Of a DNA stretch of 64,000 nt, positions 54,307 to 63,295 are shown in pieces. Source of the stretch: Rhizobium sp. 11515TR (GTDB lineage: Bacteria; Pseudomonadota; Alphaproteobacteria; Rhizobiales; Rhizobiaceae); assembly GCF_002277895.1 (NCBI RefSeq), contig NZ_CP022998.1:248001-312000 (forward strand). Direction: 5' to 3'. Below the pieces are notes generated by a model. That model was not told the origin of the DNA, did no database searches, and was given only the letters and a program-made list of their open reading frames with translations. Every line of letters starts with the position of its first letter. The first letter of the stretch is position 1. Position numbers and translations under genes: made by a program.

Positions 54307-55956
54307 TCACTTGGAGATCGGCCAGACGAAGTTGTTGTCAAAGCTCGGACCAAGCTTAAAGTCCTTTACGTCCTTGCGATAGCCGGCGACTTCCGTCTGC
54401 TGATAGAGGATGATGAAGGGGCTTGCTTCCAGGAATTTCTTCTGGATGTCCTGATACATGGCGCCACGCTTGGCCGCATCGCCTTCAAAGAGTGCAGCCT
54501 TGGCGAGCTTCTCCAGTTCGGGAGTGGTCCACGTGTTGCGCCAGACCAGCGTTTTGTTGCTGCTGGTATCGGAATTGTCGTCGTTGGTGGTGAAGGTATC
54601 GGCGTTGGAATGGGGGTCCCAATAATCCGGGCCCCAGTTGCCGAAGTAGATATCGTGGTTGCGGGCACGATACTTCGTCAGCTTCTGCTTTCCGTCACCG
54701 GGGATGATCTCCACCTTGATGCCGGCCTGGCCGAGCGTCTGCTGGATCGCAGTCGCGATGCCCGTATCCGGCTCGATGCTGCGCACGTCCATGGTGATCG
54801 AGAAACCATTGGGCAGGCCTGCCTTGGCCAGCAACTCCTTAGCCTTGGCGACATCGAGCTTGAACGGGTTTTCATCCAGCGAGCCGAGCATGCCCTTCGG
54901 TTCGAAGGTCTGGTGGATTTCGCCGATGCCCTTGATCAGCGTCTTGCCGATGGCATCGTAGTCGACCAGATACTTGAACGCCTGCTGCACTTCCGGCTTG
55001 GCGAGATTGGCGTTCTTCTGGTTGAGGCTCATATAGTAGATGGTGCCCTTCGGCGCGCTGGTCGAAGCAAGCTGCGCGTTCTTCTCGACAGCCTGAAGGT
55101 CAGTCGGAGACAGGTTACGGGCGATATCGATATCGCCGTTTTCAAGCGCCAGACGCTGTGCCGAGCTTTCCTTCATGAAGCGATAGATGACGCGGTTCAG
55201 CTTCGCCTTTTCGCCGTAGTAATTGTCGTTGCGCTCCAGCACAACGGCCTCGTTGGCGCGCCATTCACGCAGCTTGAACGGACCGGAACCGGCAAAGCCG
55301 GTCTTCAGCCAGCTGTTGCCGAAATCGTTGTCGTATTTGTAGTCGGCGGTCGGTGTTGCAGGCTTTACATGCTGCAGAACCAGCTTCTTGTCGACCACTT
55401 CGGCAACGGTCGCCGTCAGGCAGTTCAGCACGAAGCTCGGCGCATAGGGCTTGTCGACAGTGAAGGTGAAGGTGTTCGCATCGGTCGCCTTGGCCTTCTC
55501 CGTCACATTGTCGCCGGTCAGACCGAACTGGGTGAGAATGAAGGCGGGGCTCTTGTTGAGCTTGACGACGCGCTCGAAGGACCATGCAACGTCTTCGGCC
55601 GTGATCGGGTTGCCGGACGCGAACTTCAGGCCGGGCTTCAGCTTGAACGTATAGGTCAGGTGATCGTCGGAAACCGACCAGCTCTCGGCAAGGTCACCCT
55701 TGATCTTGGACGTATCGTCGATGTCGAGGCGGACGAGCAGGCTATAAGTGTTGCCGGTGATTTCGGCAGCCGACAGCTCATAGGCTTCGGCCGGATCCAT
55801 GCTGAGAATATCGTCGAAGGCAAAGCCCTCGACCAGCGTGTCCTTGGGCGTCGCGGCATATGCGTTCGGCGCCGCCATCAGCAGAAGCGAGAGAGCCACG
55901 CCGGCAGACAGTGCGCGGAAACCGCGGTTCATCTTGGTCATCATCATTGTTTTCAT
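54307..55956 (-). CDS. Dipeptide-type ABC transporter, substrate-binding protein
   Basis: A 549-residue periplasmic protein of family 5 (DppA/OppA/DdpA-like). A signal peptide (FRALSAGVALSLLLMAAPNAYA) is followed by LVEGFAFDDILSMDPAEAYE, then VAWSFERVVKLNKSPAF, and ends KDFKLGPSFDNNFVWPISK. The dipeptidase gene lies just upstream (39 bp) on the same strand. Peptide or D-amino-acid peptide import is the likely role, inferred from the neighbour. Confidence 0.9.
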   Translation of the reverse strand: MKTMMMTKMNRGFRALSAGVALSLLLMAAPNAYAATPKDTLVEGFAFDDILSMDPAEAYELSAAEITGNTYSLLVRLDIDDTSKIKGDLAESWSVSDDHLTYTFKLKPGLKFASGNPITAEDVAWSFERVVKLNKSPAFILTQFGLTGDNVTEKAKATDANTFTFTVDKPYAPSFVLNCLTATVAEVVDKKLVLQHVKPATPTADYKYDNDFGNSWLKTGFAGSGPFKLREWRANEAVVLERNDNYYGEKAKLNRVIYRFMKESSAQRLALENGDIDIARNLSPTDLQAVEKNAQLASTSAPKGTIYYMSLNQKNANLAKPEVQQAFKYLVDYDAIGKTLIKGIGEIHQTFEPKGMLGSLDENPFKLDVAKAKELLAKAGLPNGFSITMDVRSIEPDTGIATAIQQTLGQAGIKVEIIPGDGKQKLTKYRARNHDIYFGNWGPDYWDPHSNADTFTTNDDNSDTSSNKTLVWRNTWTTPELEKLAKAALFEGDAAKRGAMYQDIQKKFLEASPFIILYQQTEVAGYRKDVKDFKLGPSFDNNFVWPISK

Positions 55957-55995
55957 TCCCCTCTTAACAAACTTTACGCAATATCGGCACGCACT

Positions 55996-57054
55996 TTACC
56001 GGCTGCCTTCCTTCCAGGCGGACGCCAGGACCCGAAGCCAGTTCTCCCTGCACAGCTTTACAAGATCGGCCTCACCATAACCAGCGTTGCGAAGGGCTTC
56101 AATCAGCTTCTGGTTGCCTGCGGCATCGCCGATCTCGGCCGGAATCGTCGCACCGTCGAAATCCGATCCGAGGCCGACGCAATCGATGCCGAGACGCCCG
56201 ACGAGATGATCGACATGCCGAACCATCGCCTCGATCGGCGTGTCGGCATCCGAGCGCGCATCGTCGCGCAGCATCGCCGTCGCATAGTTGAGGCCGACGA
56301 TGCCGTGGCTCTCCTTGATGGCGTCGAGCTGCTTGTCGGTGAGATTGCGTGCGACAGGCGTCAGGGCATGGGCATTGGAATGGCTCGCGACGAGCGGCTG
56401 GTCCGAAGTCTTCGCCACATCCCAGAAGCCTTTTTCGGTGATGTGGGCGAGATCGACGAGGATGCCGAGCTGGTTGCAGGCGCGCACCAGCGCGAAGCCG
56501 GCCTCGGTGAGGCCAGGTCCGGTATCCGGCGAACTCGGATAGGCGAAGGGCACGCCATGGGCAAAGACATTGTTACGGCTCCAGACCGGGCCGAGCGAGC
56601 GCAAGCCGGCGGCATAGAAAGTTTCGAGTGCGACGAGATCGGCATCGATCGCTTCGCAGCCTTCCATGTGCATGACGGCAGCGAAAATGCTTTTCTCCAT
56701 GCAGTCGCGAATCTCGGCCGTGGACCGGCAGAGCTTCCAGGCGCCGGCGCGGTCGAGCCGCAGCGCGATCGCAGCCATGTCCAGCGCGATGTCGAGAGAA
56801 GGCGCCCGCTCCAGCGGGGCCGCTAAAGGCGTAGCATAATGGCCGTTGCTATCGGGATCGGCGAAAACGAGATCGCCCGACGGAATATAGATGGCGCAGA
56901 GCCCGCCGGCCAAACCGCCAGCCTTGGCCCGCGGCGCATCGATGTGACCGCTCGACGTTCCGTCCCGGAATTCAGCGATCGGGTCGGCGCCGTCGCGCGC
57001 GTGATGCCAGAGCCTCAGGAGAACGTCGTTGTGACCATCGAATACGGCTTGCAT
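55996..57054 (-). CDS. M19-family membrane-type dipeptidase
   Basis: A 352-residue zinc dipeptidase (renal dipeptidase fold). Metal ligands are seen in DGHNDVLL (His/Asp near 7-10), HMEGCEA (Glu near 130) and ASHSNAHAL (His near 223); VGLGSDFDGA near 290 is also conserved. It has no signal peptide, so it acts in the cytoplasm. Family members cleave L-D or D,D dipeptides. As first gene ahead of a peptide importer, it likely processes the imported dipeptide, in the manner of the ddp operon although with a different peptidase family. Confidence 0.93.
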   Translation of the reverse strand: MQAVFDGHNDVLLRLWHHARDGADPIAEFRDGTSSGHIDAPRAKAGGLAGGLCAIYIPSGDLVFADPDSNGHYATPLAAPLERAPSLDIALDMAAIALRLDRAGAWKLCRSTAEIRDCMEKSIFAAVMHMEGCEAIDADLVALETFYAAGLRSLGPVWSRNNVFAHGVPFAYPSSPDTGPGLTEAGFALVRACNQLGILVDLAHITEKGFWDVAKTSDQPLVASHSNAHALTPVARNLTDKQLDAIKESHGIVGLNYATAMLRDDARSDADTPIEAMVRHVDHLVGRLGIDCVGLGSDFDGATIPAEIGDAAGNQKLIEALRNAGYGEADLVKLCRENWLRVLASAWKEGSR

Positions 57055-57176
57055 TGTCTATCCCGGATGAAGCGCTCGGGTGAGCGAATGGAAAGCGGCC
57101 AGAATAGAAAAGCTGACAGGATTCGCCATACCCAAATGAAAAAAATTTGCATTTGCATGGAATGGCATCGTCAAAT

Positions 57177-57204
57177 GGAAAAGGCGGAGTAAAAACTCCG
57201 CCTT
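57177..57204 (-). terminator. Rho-independent terminator of the inositol-type importer
   Basis: Perfect 10-bp stem AAGGCGGAGT (57181-57190) / ACTCCGCCTT (57195-57204), followed on the minus strand by TTTTCC, 37 bp after the permease stop. Confidence 0.85.
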
Positions 57205-57241
57205 GAAAGCATGTTAGAACGCTGACGATGTATCGGGCATT

Positions 57242-58267
57242 TCAGCGCTTGGCCCGCTTCTTCTGGCGGTAGACGTCGATGGCAACAGCCGCGACGATGA
57301 TGAAGCCTTTGGCGATTTCCTGGTAATAGGCATCGACATTGAGGAAGGTGAAGCCGGAGATCATGACACCGAGAATGACGGTGCCGATCACTGTGCCGGC
57401 GATGCGACCGACGCCGCCGGTCAGCGACGTGCCGCCGATGACCGCAGCCGCGATCGCATCCAGCTCGTAGTTCACACCCATGCCGGCCTGCGCCGTCTGC
57501 ACGCGGGCAGCCGTGATGATGCCGGCGAGCCCCGCCAGAAGCCCGGCAATCGCATAGACCTTGACCAGATGCGCCTCGACATTGATGCCCGATACGCGCG
57601 CCGCCTGCACATTGGCGCCGATCGCATAGGTGAACTTGCCGTAGCGCGTGTAGCGCAGCACGACATGGAAGAGGACCGCGATGATGAGGAAGACGACGAC
57701 GGGCCAGATTCCCGACCCGATGAAATTGAACTGGTCGGTCAGGCCCGAGATCGGCTGGCCTTTGGTGTAGAGCTTCGACAGGCCACGGGCCGAGACCATC
57801 ATGCCGAGCGTCGCGATGAAGGGCGGGATCTTCGTTTTCGTGATCAGCTGCCCGTTGATATAGCCGGCAAGCAGGCCGATCAGCAGGCCGATGCCGATCG
57901 GCACGAAGAAGGGCATGTCGGTCAGCGCGGGATAGACGGCCCTTGCCCATGTCGACGACTGGGCAAAGCTCGCGGCGACCATGGCCGTCAGGCCGACGAC
58001 GGAGCCGGACGAGAGGTCGATACCGCCGGTGATGATGACCTGCGTCACGCCGACCGAGATGATGCCGATGACCGAGACTTGCAGGATCATGATCTTCAGG
58101 CGCTGCAGGTTCATCAGGAAACTCTGGCCGACGAAGATCCAGCCGAGGATCTCGCAGAGGAGCGCGATGCCGATCAGCACCAGGAAGATGCCGAGTTCGG
58201 GCGGCACACGGCGACGTCTTGGCCGTGTGACCGCCGGGGCGGTCGCCTCTGCAACTTTGCTAACCAT
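57242..58267 (-). CDS. iatP: Ribose/inositol-type ABC transporter, permease
   Basis: A 341-residue inner-membrane protein of the RbsC/FrcC group with about ten helices. Typical marks are VTQVIITGGIDLSSGSVVGL, FIATLGMMVSARGL and AIGANVQAARVSGI, and the EAA-like region VGRIAGTVIGTVILGVM. It is last in the order binding protein, ATPase, permease. The inositol assignment rests on the binding protein and the two GGAA-N6-TTCC operators upstream of the operon. Confidence 0.85.
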   Translation of the reverse strand: MVSKVAEATAPAVTRPRRRRVPPELGIFLVLIGIALLCEILGWIFVGQSFLMNLQRLKIMILQVSVIGIISVGVTQVIITGGIDLSSGSVVGLTAMVAASFAQSSTWARAVYPALTDMPFFVPIGIGLLIGLLAGYINGQLITKTKIPPFIATLGMMVSARGLSKLYTKGQPISGLTDQFNFIGSGIWPVVVFLIIAVLFHVVLRYTRYGKFTYAIGANVQAARVSGINVEAHLVKVYAIAGLLAGLAGIITAARVQTAQAGMGVNYELDAIAAAVIGGTSLTGGVGRIAGTVIGTVILGVMISGFTFLNVDAYYQEIAKGFIIVAAVAIDVYRQKKRAKR

Positions 58268-58299
58268 GGTTCAATCCTCCCTTGCGATGATTGGCGGCG

Positions 58300-59841
58300 T
58301 CACTGCGCGGCCAGCTCCATCACCTTCACTTGAGTTGCGTCCGCGCGATCCAGGAATCCGGTGACCCGTCCTTCATGCATGACCATGATGCGGTCGCTCA
58401 TGCCGAGCACCTCGGGCATTTCCGACGAGATCATGATGACGGCGACACCGTTGCGCGCCATCTCGGTAACGAGACGATGGATCTCGGCCTTAGCGCCGAC
58501 ATCGATGCCGCGCGTCGGCTCGTCCAGGATCAGAATGCGGGGATTGGTGAGCATCCACCGGCCGATCAGCGCCTTCTGCTGATTGCCGCCGGACAGATTT
58601 TCGATGCGCTCGTCGAGGTTCGGTGTCTTGACGCGCAGCTTGCGTGCCATCTCCTCGCAGGCCTCTTCGATCGCGCCTTCCTGCACGAAGCCGCCGCGTA
58701 CGAACTTGTCGTGCAAGACCGCGACCTGCATGTTCTCCAGCACGCTGAGGATCAGAAGACAGCCCGTATCCTTGCGATCCTCTGTCAGGAAGGCCATGCC
58801 GTGGCGGATCGCGGCTGCCGGCGAGGAAATCTCGGCCTTCTTGCCGAAAAGCTCGATCGTGCCGGACGAGGCCGGCGTCACGCCGAAGATGGTTTCGGCA
58901 ACATTCGACCGGCCTGATCCTACAAGCCCGGCCACGCCGAGAATCTCGCCGGCCCTGACGTCGAAGGACACATTGGAGAAGACGCCGTTGAGGCTCAAAT
59001 CCTTAACCGAAAGGACGGTCTCGCCGATCGGCACCTCCTCCTTCGGGAACATCTGCGTGATCTCGCGGCCGACCATCATGCGGATGATGTCGTCGCGGGT
59101 CACATCGGTCGAAGCGTGCGTGCCGATATATTTGCCGTCGCGGAACACTGAAAACTCGTCGGCGATCTCGAACAGCTCATTCATCTTGTGAGTGATATAG
59201 ACGATGCCGATGCCCTGGGCGCGCAGGTCGCGGATGATTTGGAAGAGATGCGCAACCTCGCGCTCGGTGAGCGCCGAGGTCGGCTCATCCATGATCAGCA
59301 CGTCGGAATTATAAGAAACCGCCTTGGCGATTTCGACCATCTGCCGGCTCGCGACCGAAAGCTCACGCACCTGAATTTCAGGATCGATGGAAATGTTGAG
59401 GCGCTGGAAGAGCTCCTCGGTCTTGCGGCTCATCTCCGCATGGTCGACGAGGCCAAAACGGTTCTTGGGCTCGCGGCGGATCCATATATTCTCCGAAACC
59501 GTCATGAAGGGCATCAGGTTCAATTCCTGATGAATCATGGCGATGCCGTTTTCCAGTGCGTCGAGCGGTGACTTTAGCCGGATTTCGACGCCCTTGAGGC
59601 GTACCTCGCCCTGATCGGGAATATAGATGCCGGCAAGGATCTTCATCAGCGTCGATTTGCCCGCACCGTTTTCGCCCATCAGCGCATGCACCGTTCCACG
59701 CTTCAGGCGGAAGGAAACGTCATCGAGGGCGAGCACGCCGGGAAATTCCTTGCGGATGCCTTCGGCGCTCAGCAGATAGGCGGCATTGGGGACAACGCCG
59801 CTGGCGCGCACCGCCGCCATGGTGGATGGGCTCACAACCAT
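58300..59841 (-). CDS. iatA: Ribose/inositol-type ABC transporter, ATP-binding protein
   Basis: A 513-residue duplicated ATPase of the RbsA group. Domain 1 has Walker [10 protein letters not shown] (about 53-61) and [14 protein letters not shown]. Domain 2 has GLVGSGRSN in place of a full Walker A, signature SGGNQQK and [15 protein letters not shown]. The ATG at 59841 has GGGAGGG upstream. A strong hairpin lies between it and the binding-protein gene. Confidence 0.9.
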   Translation of the reverse strand: MVVSPSTMAAVRASGVVPNAAYLLSAEGIRKEFPGVLALDDVSFRLKRGTVHALMGENGAGKSTLMKILAGIYIPDQGEVRLKGVEIRLKSPLDALENGIAMIHQELNLMPFMTVSENIWIRREPKNRFGLVDHAEMSRKTEELFQRLNISIDPEIQVRELSVASRQMVEIAKAVSYNSDVLIMDEPTSALTEREVAHLFQIIRDLRAQGIGIVYITHKMNELFEIADEFSVFRDGKYIGTHASTDVTRDDIIRMMVGREITQMFPKEEVPIGETVLSVKDLSLNGVFSNVSFDVRAGEILGVAGLVGSGRSNVAETIFGVTPASSGTIELFGKKAEISSPAAAIRHGMAFLTEDRKDTGCLLILSVLENMQVAVLHDKFVRGGFVQEGAIEEACEEMARKLRVKTPNLDERIENLSGGNQQKALIGRWMLTNPRILILDEPTRGIDVGAKAEIHRLVTEMARNGVAVIMISSEMPEVLGMSDRIMVMHEGRVTGFLDRADATQVKVMELAAQ

Positions 59842-59871
59842 TTTTCCCTCCCGGGCAGATCGGATTTCAAA

Positions 59872-59897
59872 GGATGCGGGCTTTTGAGCCCGCATCC
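59872..59897 (-). terminator. Intercistronic hairpin after the binding-protein gene
   Basis: Perfect 11-bp stem GGATGCGGGCT / AGCCCGCATCC with loop of four, between the binding-protein stop (59915) and the ATPase start (59841). Likely partial terminator or RNase barrier giving more binding protein. Confidence 0.7.
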
Positions 59898-59914
59898 GTC
59901 GATCGTTTTCGTCC

Positions 59915-60841
59915 TCAGTTCTTCTTGACGAAGTCCTTGACGTTGGCCGGCGTGACGAGCTGGAAGGGGATGTAGACCTTCTTCTCGATCTTATCGCCCT
60001 TGGCAAGCTTGAGTGCGGCGTCCACCGCACCCTTGCCCTGGCCTGCAGCATCCTGGAACACGGTGACCTTCAGGTCGCCGGCCTGCATGGCGGCAAGCGC
60101 ATCCTGCGTGGCATCGACGCCGGCGACGATGATCTTGTCCAGCGGCTTGCCGGCGGCCTTCAGCGCCTGGATGGCGCCGATCGCCATTTCGTCGTTGTTG
60201 GAGATGACGGCATCGAATTCGATGCCGCTGGAGAGCCAGTTGGTCATCAGGTCGGCGCCCTGGGTGCGCTGCCAGTTGGCGGTCTGCTCCTGAACGATCT
60301 GGATGCCCTTGCACTCGTCGGTCGCCACGACATCATGGACGTCCTTGGTACGCATGCGGGCAGCTTGGTTCGAAAGCTCGCCCATCATGATGACGGCCTT
60401 GCCCTTGCCACCCAGCAAGCGGCAGACTTCCTTGGCTTCCAGCGTACCGGATTCCTGCTCGTTGGAAGCAACGAAGGCCTGCTGATCCGGAAGGCTGTCG
60501 ACGTTTGCCGGCTCGCGGTTGACGTAGACGAGCGGGATCTTGGCATCGGCGGCAAGCTTGGAAATCGCAGCCGTCGCGTCGGTATCGACCGGGTTCACGA
60601 TGATGGCATCAACCTTACTGGCGATGAAGTTCTGGATCTGGCTCTGCTGCTTGGCGATGTCATTCTGGGCGTCTTCGACCTGCAGCGTCACGCCCTTGTC
60701 CTTGGCGTAGTCCTGCATGCCATTGCGCAGAACGGTCAGAAAATTGTCGTCGAACAGAGCCATCGAAACGCCGATGGTTTGTGCGTGGGCAGCGGTCGAC
60801 AGCAGAAGAGCCATCGCGGAGCCAAGGATAAATTTCTTCAT
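59915..60841 (-). CDS. ibpA: Inositol/rhizopine-type ABC transporter, substrate-binding protein
   Basis: A 308-residue periplasmic binding protein of family 1 (ribose type). The signal peptide ends STAAHAQ, followed by [36 protein letters not shown] and VYVNREPAN, then [19 protein letters not shown]. The [12 protein letters not shown] pattern is like the rhizopine- and inositol-binding proteins MocB/IbpA of S. meliloti, as I recall. The ATG has GGGAGGAAAAC before it. Two IolR-type sites lie upstream, which supports myo-inositol as substrate. Confidence 0.85.
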   Translation of the reverse strand: MKKFILGSAMALLLSTAAHAQTIGVSMALFDDNFLTVLRNGMQDYAKDKGVTLQVEDAQNDIAKQQSQIQNFIASKVDAIIVNPVDTDATAAISKLAADAKIPLVYVNREPANVDSLPDQQAFVASNEQESGTLEAKEVCRLLGGKGKAVIMMGELSNQAARMRTKDVHDVVATDECKGIQIVQEQTANWQRTQGADLMTNWLSSGIEFDAVISNNDEMAIGAIQALKAAGKPLDKIIVAGVDATQDALAAMQAGDLKVTVFQDAAGQGKGAVDAALKLAKGDKIEKKVYIPFQLVTPANVKDFVKKN

Positions 60842-60990
60842 GTTTTCCTCCCAGATAAGGTGCCCGGCCACACCCCTCCTAAATGCCGGAGCCCCCAGTC
60901 TCGCCTGCGGGGCCTCTATTCAATTCAGCCGCCACTCCCATGGCGACCACATCGAAAAACGGAACAAACAAACCGTAAAATTCATTATGC

Positions 60991-61004
60991 GGAATATTCA
61001 TTCC
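60991..61004. promoter_or_regulatory. IolR-type operator, site 1
   Basis: GGAATATTCATTCC fits the palindrome GGAA-N6-TTCC, which as I recall is the recognition sequence of the inositol repressor IolR in S. meliloti. It is about 150 bp upstream of the binding-protein start. Confidence 0.65.
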
Positions 61005-61128
61005 ATTTTTCAGGACAAAGGTCAACAGCAAAATCTGGGCGCATCGCCGGACAGGCGAGGCCGAGTTTTCTCGTCGCTGCCGCTGTAAGATCGGATCATC
61101 AAACCTACATACTGGCACCCGGCACCAT

Positions 61129-61142
61129 GGAACGGTTATTCC
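61129..61142. promoter_or_regulatory. IolR-type operator, site 2
   Basis: GGAACGGTTATTCC, a second exact GGAA-N6-TTCC, 138 bp from the first. Closer to the DUF1993 gene (about 70 bp upstream of its start). Confidence 0.55.
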
Positions 61143-61213
61143 ATCGAGATGGGAACGGAATAGAATGTCGGCCAACCAGCCGGCCGCGCCGCGGCCCGCC
61201 ATGGAGAATACGC

Positions 61214-61720
61214 ATGCCCTCGATGTACAGTTTCTCGGTTCCGATCTTTCAACGCGGCCTGCAAAACCTTTCGGCCTATCTCGACAAGATCGAAGCCTAT
61301 GCGGCGGAAAAAGGTATCGCGGCGGAGGAACTCGTTTCCGCGCGCCTGATCGACGACATGCTGCCGCTCTCTGGCCAGTACCAGCGCGCCTCCGATACAG
61401 CGAAGCTCACCATTTCCCGCCTTGCCGGCATCGATGCGCCGCGCTTCGAGGATAATGAAGTAACCGTCGCAGACCTGCGGGAACGTCTGAAGAAGACGCA
61501 GGATTTCCTGGCGACGATCACGCCGGCAACGATGGAAGGCAGCGAGACGCGGGAAGTGACGATCGCGCCGGGAGGCAACAAGATCACCTTCAAAGGTGAA
61601 GATTACCTGGCGAAATTCGCGCTGCCGAATTTCTTCTTCCACGTCACGACGGCGCACGACATCCTGCGCAGCCGCGGGCTGTCCGTCGGCAAGATGAACT
61701 ATCTCGGCGCACTCAGCTAA
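61214..61720 (+). CDS. DUF1993 family protein
   Basis: A 168-residue cytoplasmic protein, MPSMYSFSVPIFQRGLQN at the start, with LPLSGQYQRASDTAKLTISR and a C-terminal FFFHVTTAHDILRSRG. This is the complete DUF1993 pattern, a four-helix fold related to DinB-like proteins, of unknown function. GGAG is 6-7 nt before the ATG at 61214. It is divergent from the inositol-type importer and converges with the sulfatase gene. It shares the IolR-type sites, so a co-regulated role is possible. Confidence 0.88.
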   Translation: MPSMYSFSVPIFQRGLQNLSAYLDKIEAYAAEKGIAAEELVSARLIDDMLPLSGQYQRASDTAKLTISRLAGIDAPRFEDNEVTVADLRERLKKTQDFLATITPATMEGSETREVTIAPGGNKITFKGEDYLAKFALPNFFFHVTTAHDILRSRGLSVGKMNYLGALS

Positions 61721-61726
61721 GATGAT

Positions 61727-63295
61727 TCAGGGCCGGAGCGAAACCGGCCCTTTTTCCGTCAGTTCCGTATAGGCGAGCGTCTGGTCCAAATGCTCCGCGC
61801 GAAGGGAAAGCAGCTTTTCAGCATAGGCAAGCCTGATCGCCATATAGGCGCCGTCTTCGGCAACATTGGACAGCTCGGCCGGATCCTTCGTCAGATCGAA
61901 GAGCAGCGGCGGCAACCCGGCGCAATGAACATATTTGAAGCGCTTGTCGCGGATGACGGCGAGATTGCAGGCATTGGACCGCAAGCCGAAATGCTGCTCC
62001 GGGACACCCTCGGCGATATCGCGGAAGTCGAACTCCCAGAAGGCCGCATCGCGCCAGTTTTCCGGTTCGGACCCTGCGAGGAACGGCAACAGGCTTTCGC
62101 CGTCGACATGATTTTCCGGGGCGATGCCAAGCCGGTCGCACAGGCTCGGGAAAATATCCGCGGCACTGGTGAAATGCTCCACCTGCCGGCCGTGCGTGGC
62201 AAGCTGGCCGGGATCGCGAACGACGAGCGGCACATGATAGCTGCCGTCGAAGAAACCGCCCTTGCCGAGCATCCAGTGGTCGCCCATCATCTCGGCATGG
62301 TCCGAGGTGAAGACGATGACGGTATCGTCCCAGACGCCTGCATCCTTCAATGCTTGCCAGATCCGGCCAAGCTGCGCGTCGACCTCGGCAATCATGCCGT
62401 AATAGATCGCGCGGATTGTCGCAAAGTCGTGTGACGTCCAGTCGCTGATGGAGCCTTTGCCGCCATACATGAAGCCGCCCTTGCCGATCAGCGGCAGGCC
62501 GAAGGCGAGCAGCGGATGCGCTGCCATTTCCGTCTCGCGATCAGCGGCACGCGCAAAAGCCGGGCCGTCGGCGGCCGAAAACATGCGGTTATAAGGCTCT
62601 GGCACTGAGAAAGGCGGGTGCGGCCTCAAAAAGGAAACATGCGCGAACCAGGGCTGATCCTGCTCTCCGAGCCAGCGGATGAACTCGCCCGCCAGAAAGG
62701 CTGTCTGCGTCTCCTCCTTGGAATAGGCGGGTGCGTTGCTGGAAATCTCGCCCGGCTCGGCGCCGACGGGAATATGGATATCCCGGCTGACGGCATCAGC
62801 ATGGCCGCGCGACCGCAGCCAGGAAAGCCATTGTTTCTCGTGCTCGGGCAAAAGCTGCCGCAGCGTGAAGCCGGGCAGCACGCCCTCATAGGTCGTCAGA
62901 TGCGGATCATGGGGATCGCGGCCGCGCGGATCGGGCGCCGTGTCGGTATAGCCGAACAGCGCCGGGTCATAGCCGGCCCGGCGTGCGGCAAGCGCGACAT
63001 TGTCGAAACGGGCATCCAGCGGCGAACCATTGCGGCAAACGCGATGGTTCATCTGATAGAGGCCGGTATAGAGCGTCGCGCGCGCCGGCGAACAGGGGGC
63101 CGTTCCGGCATAGTGCCGCCGGAAGAGCACGCCTTCCCGCGCGAGCGCATCGACATTCGGCGTCTTCACGCATTGATTCCCGACGGCGGAAAGGCAATCC
63201 CCCCGCCATTGATCGGCCGAAATCAGAAGAACGTTTGGACGCTTGCCCGCCGCACCAGCTGAAGGGTAAGGCTCAGTGCTGGTTGGATTTGGCAT
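61727..63295 (-). CDS. Sulfatase-family hydrolase (arylsulfatase/phosphonate monoester hydrolase-like)
   Basis: A 522-residue hydrolase of the alkaline phosphatase superfamily. The metal ligands start in SADQWRGD (near 27-33), and the formylglycine motif CSPAR is at 68-72 in GTAPCSPARATLYTGL. FTSDHAEMMGDHWMLGKGGF near 326 supplies further metal ligands. YNRMFS, HPPFS and the C-terminal DKRFKYVHCAGLPPLLFDL resemble the phosphonate monoester hydrolase of R. leguminosarum more than classic arylsulfatases. It needs a formylglycine-generating enzyme. Its start overlaps the galE end by 23 bp, so it is read after galE. No signal peptide is seen. Confidence 0.85.
   Translation of the reverse strand: MPNPTSTEPYPSAGAAGKRPNVLLISADQWRGDCLSAVGNQCVKTPNVDALAREGVLFRRHYAGTAPCSPARATLYTGLYQMNHRVCRNGSPLDARFDNVALAARRAGYDPALFGYTDTAPDPRGRDPHDPHLTTYEGVLPGFTLRQLLPEHEKQWLSWLRSRGHADAVSRDIHIPVGAEPGEISSNAPAYSKEETQTAFLAGEFIRWLGEQDQPWFAHVSFLRPHPPFSVPEPYNRMFSAADGPAFARAADRETEMAAHPLLAFGLPLIGKGGFMYGGKGSISDWTSHDFATIRAIYYGMIAEVDAQLGRIWQALKDAGVWDDTVIVFTSDHAEMMGDHWMLGKGGFFDGSYHVPLVVRDPGQLATHGRQVEHFTSAADIFPSLCDRLGIAPENHVDGESLLPFLAGSEPENWRDAAFWEFDFRDIAEGVPEQHFGLRSNACNLAVIRDKRFKYVHCAGLPPLLFDLTKDPAELSNVAEDGAYMAIRLAYAEKLLSLRAEHLDQTLAYTELTEKGPVSLRP
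61730..61756 (+). terminator. Rho-independent terminator of the DUF1993 gene
   Basis: An 8-bp stem AGGGCCGG (61730-61737) / CCGGCCCT (61745-61752) followed by TTTTT, 9 bp after the stop. The hairpin lies inside the last codons of the convergent sulfatase gene. Confidence 0.85.

Larger units (their letters stand above)
60842..61213. other. Divergent regulatory region with two IolR-type operators
   Basis: The gap between the importer (minus) and the DUF1993 gene (plus). It contains GGAA-tattca-TTCC at 60991-61004 and GGAA-cggtta-TTCC at 61129-61142. No further coding sequence is seen. Confidence 0.6.

Noticed and set aside
53623-56826. Very long plus-strand open frame (over 1,000 codons)
   Set aside because: It lies antisense to the permease, binding-protein and dipeptidase genes, which are clear families. 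The translation is low-complexity and charged, without motifs, a typical shadow of high-G+C coding DNA.
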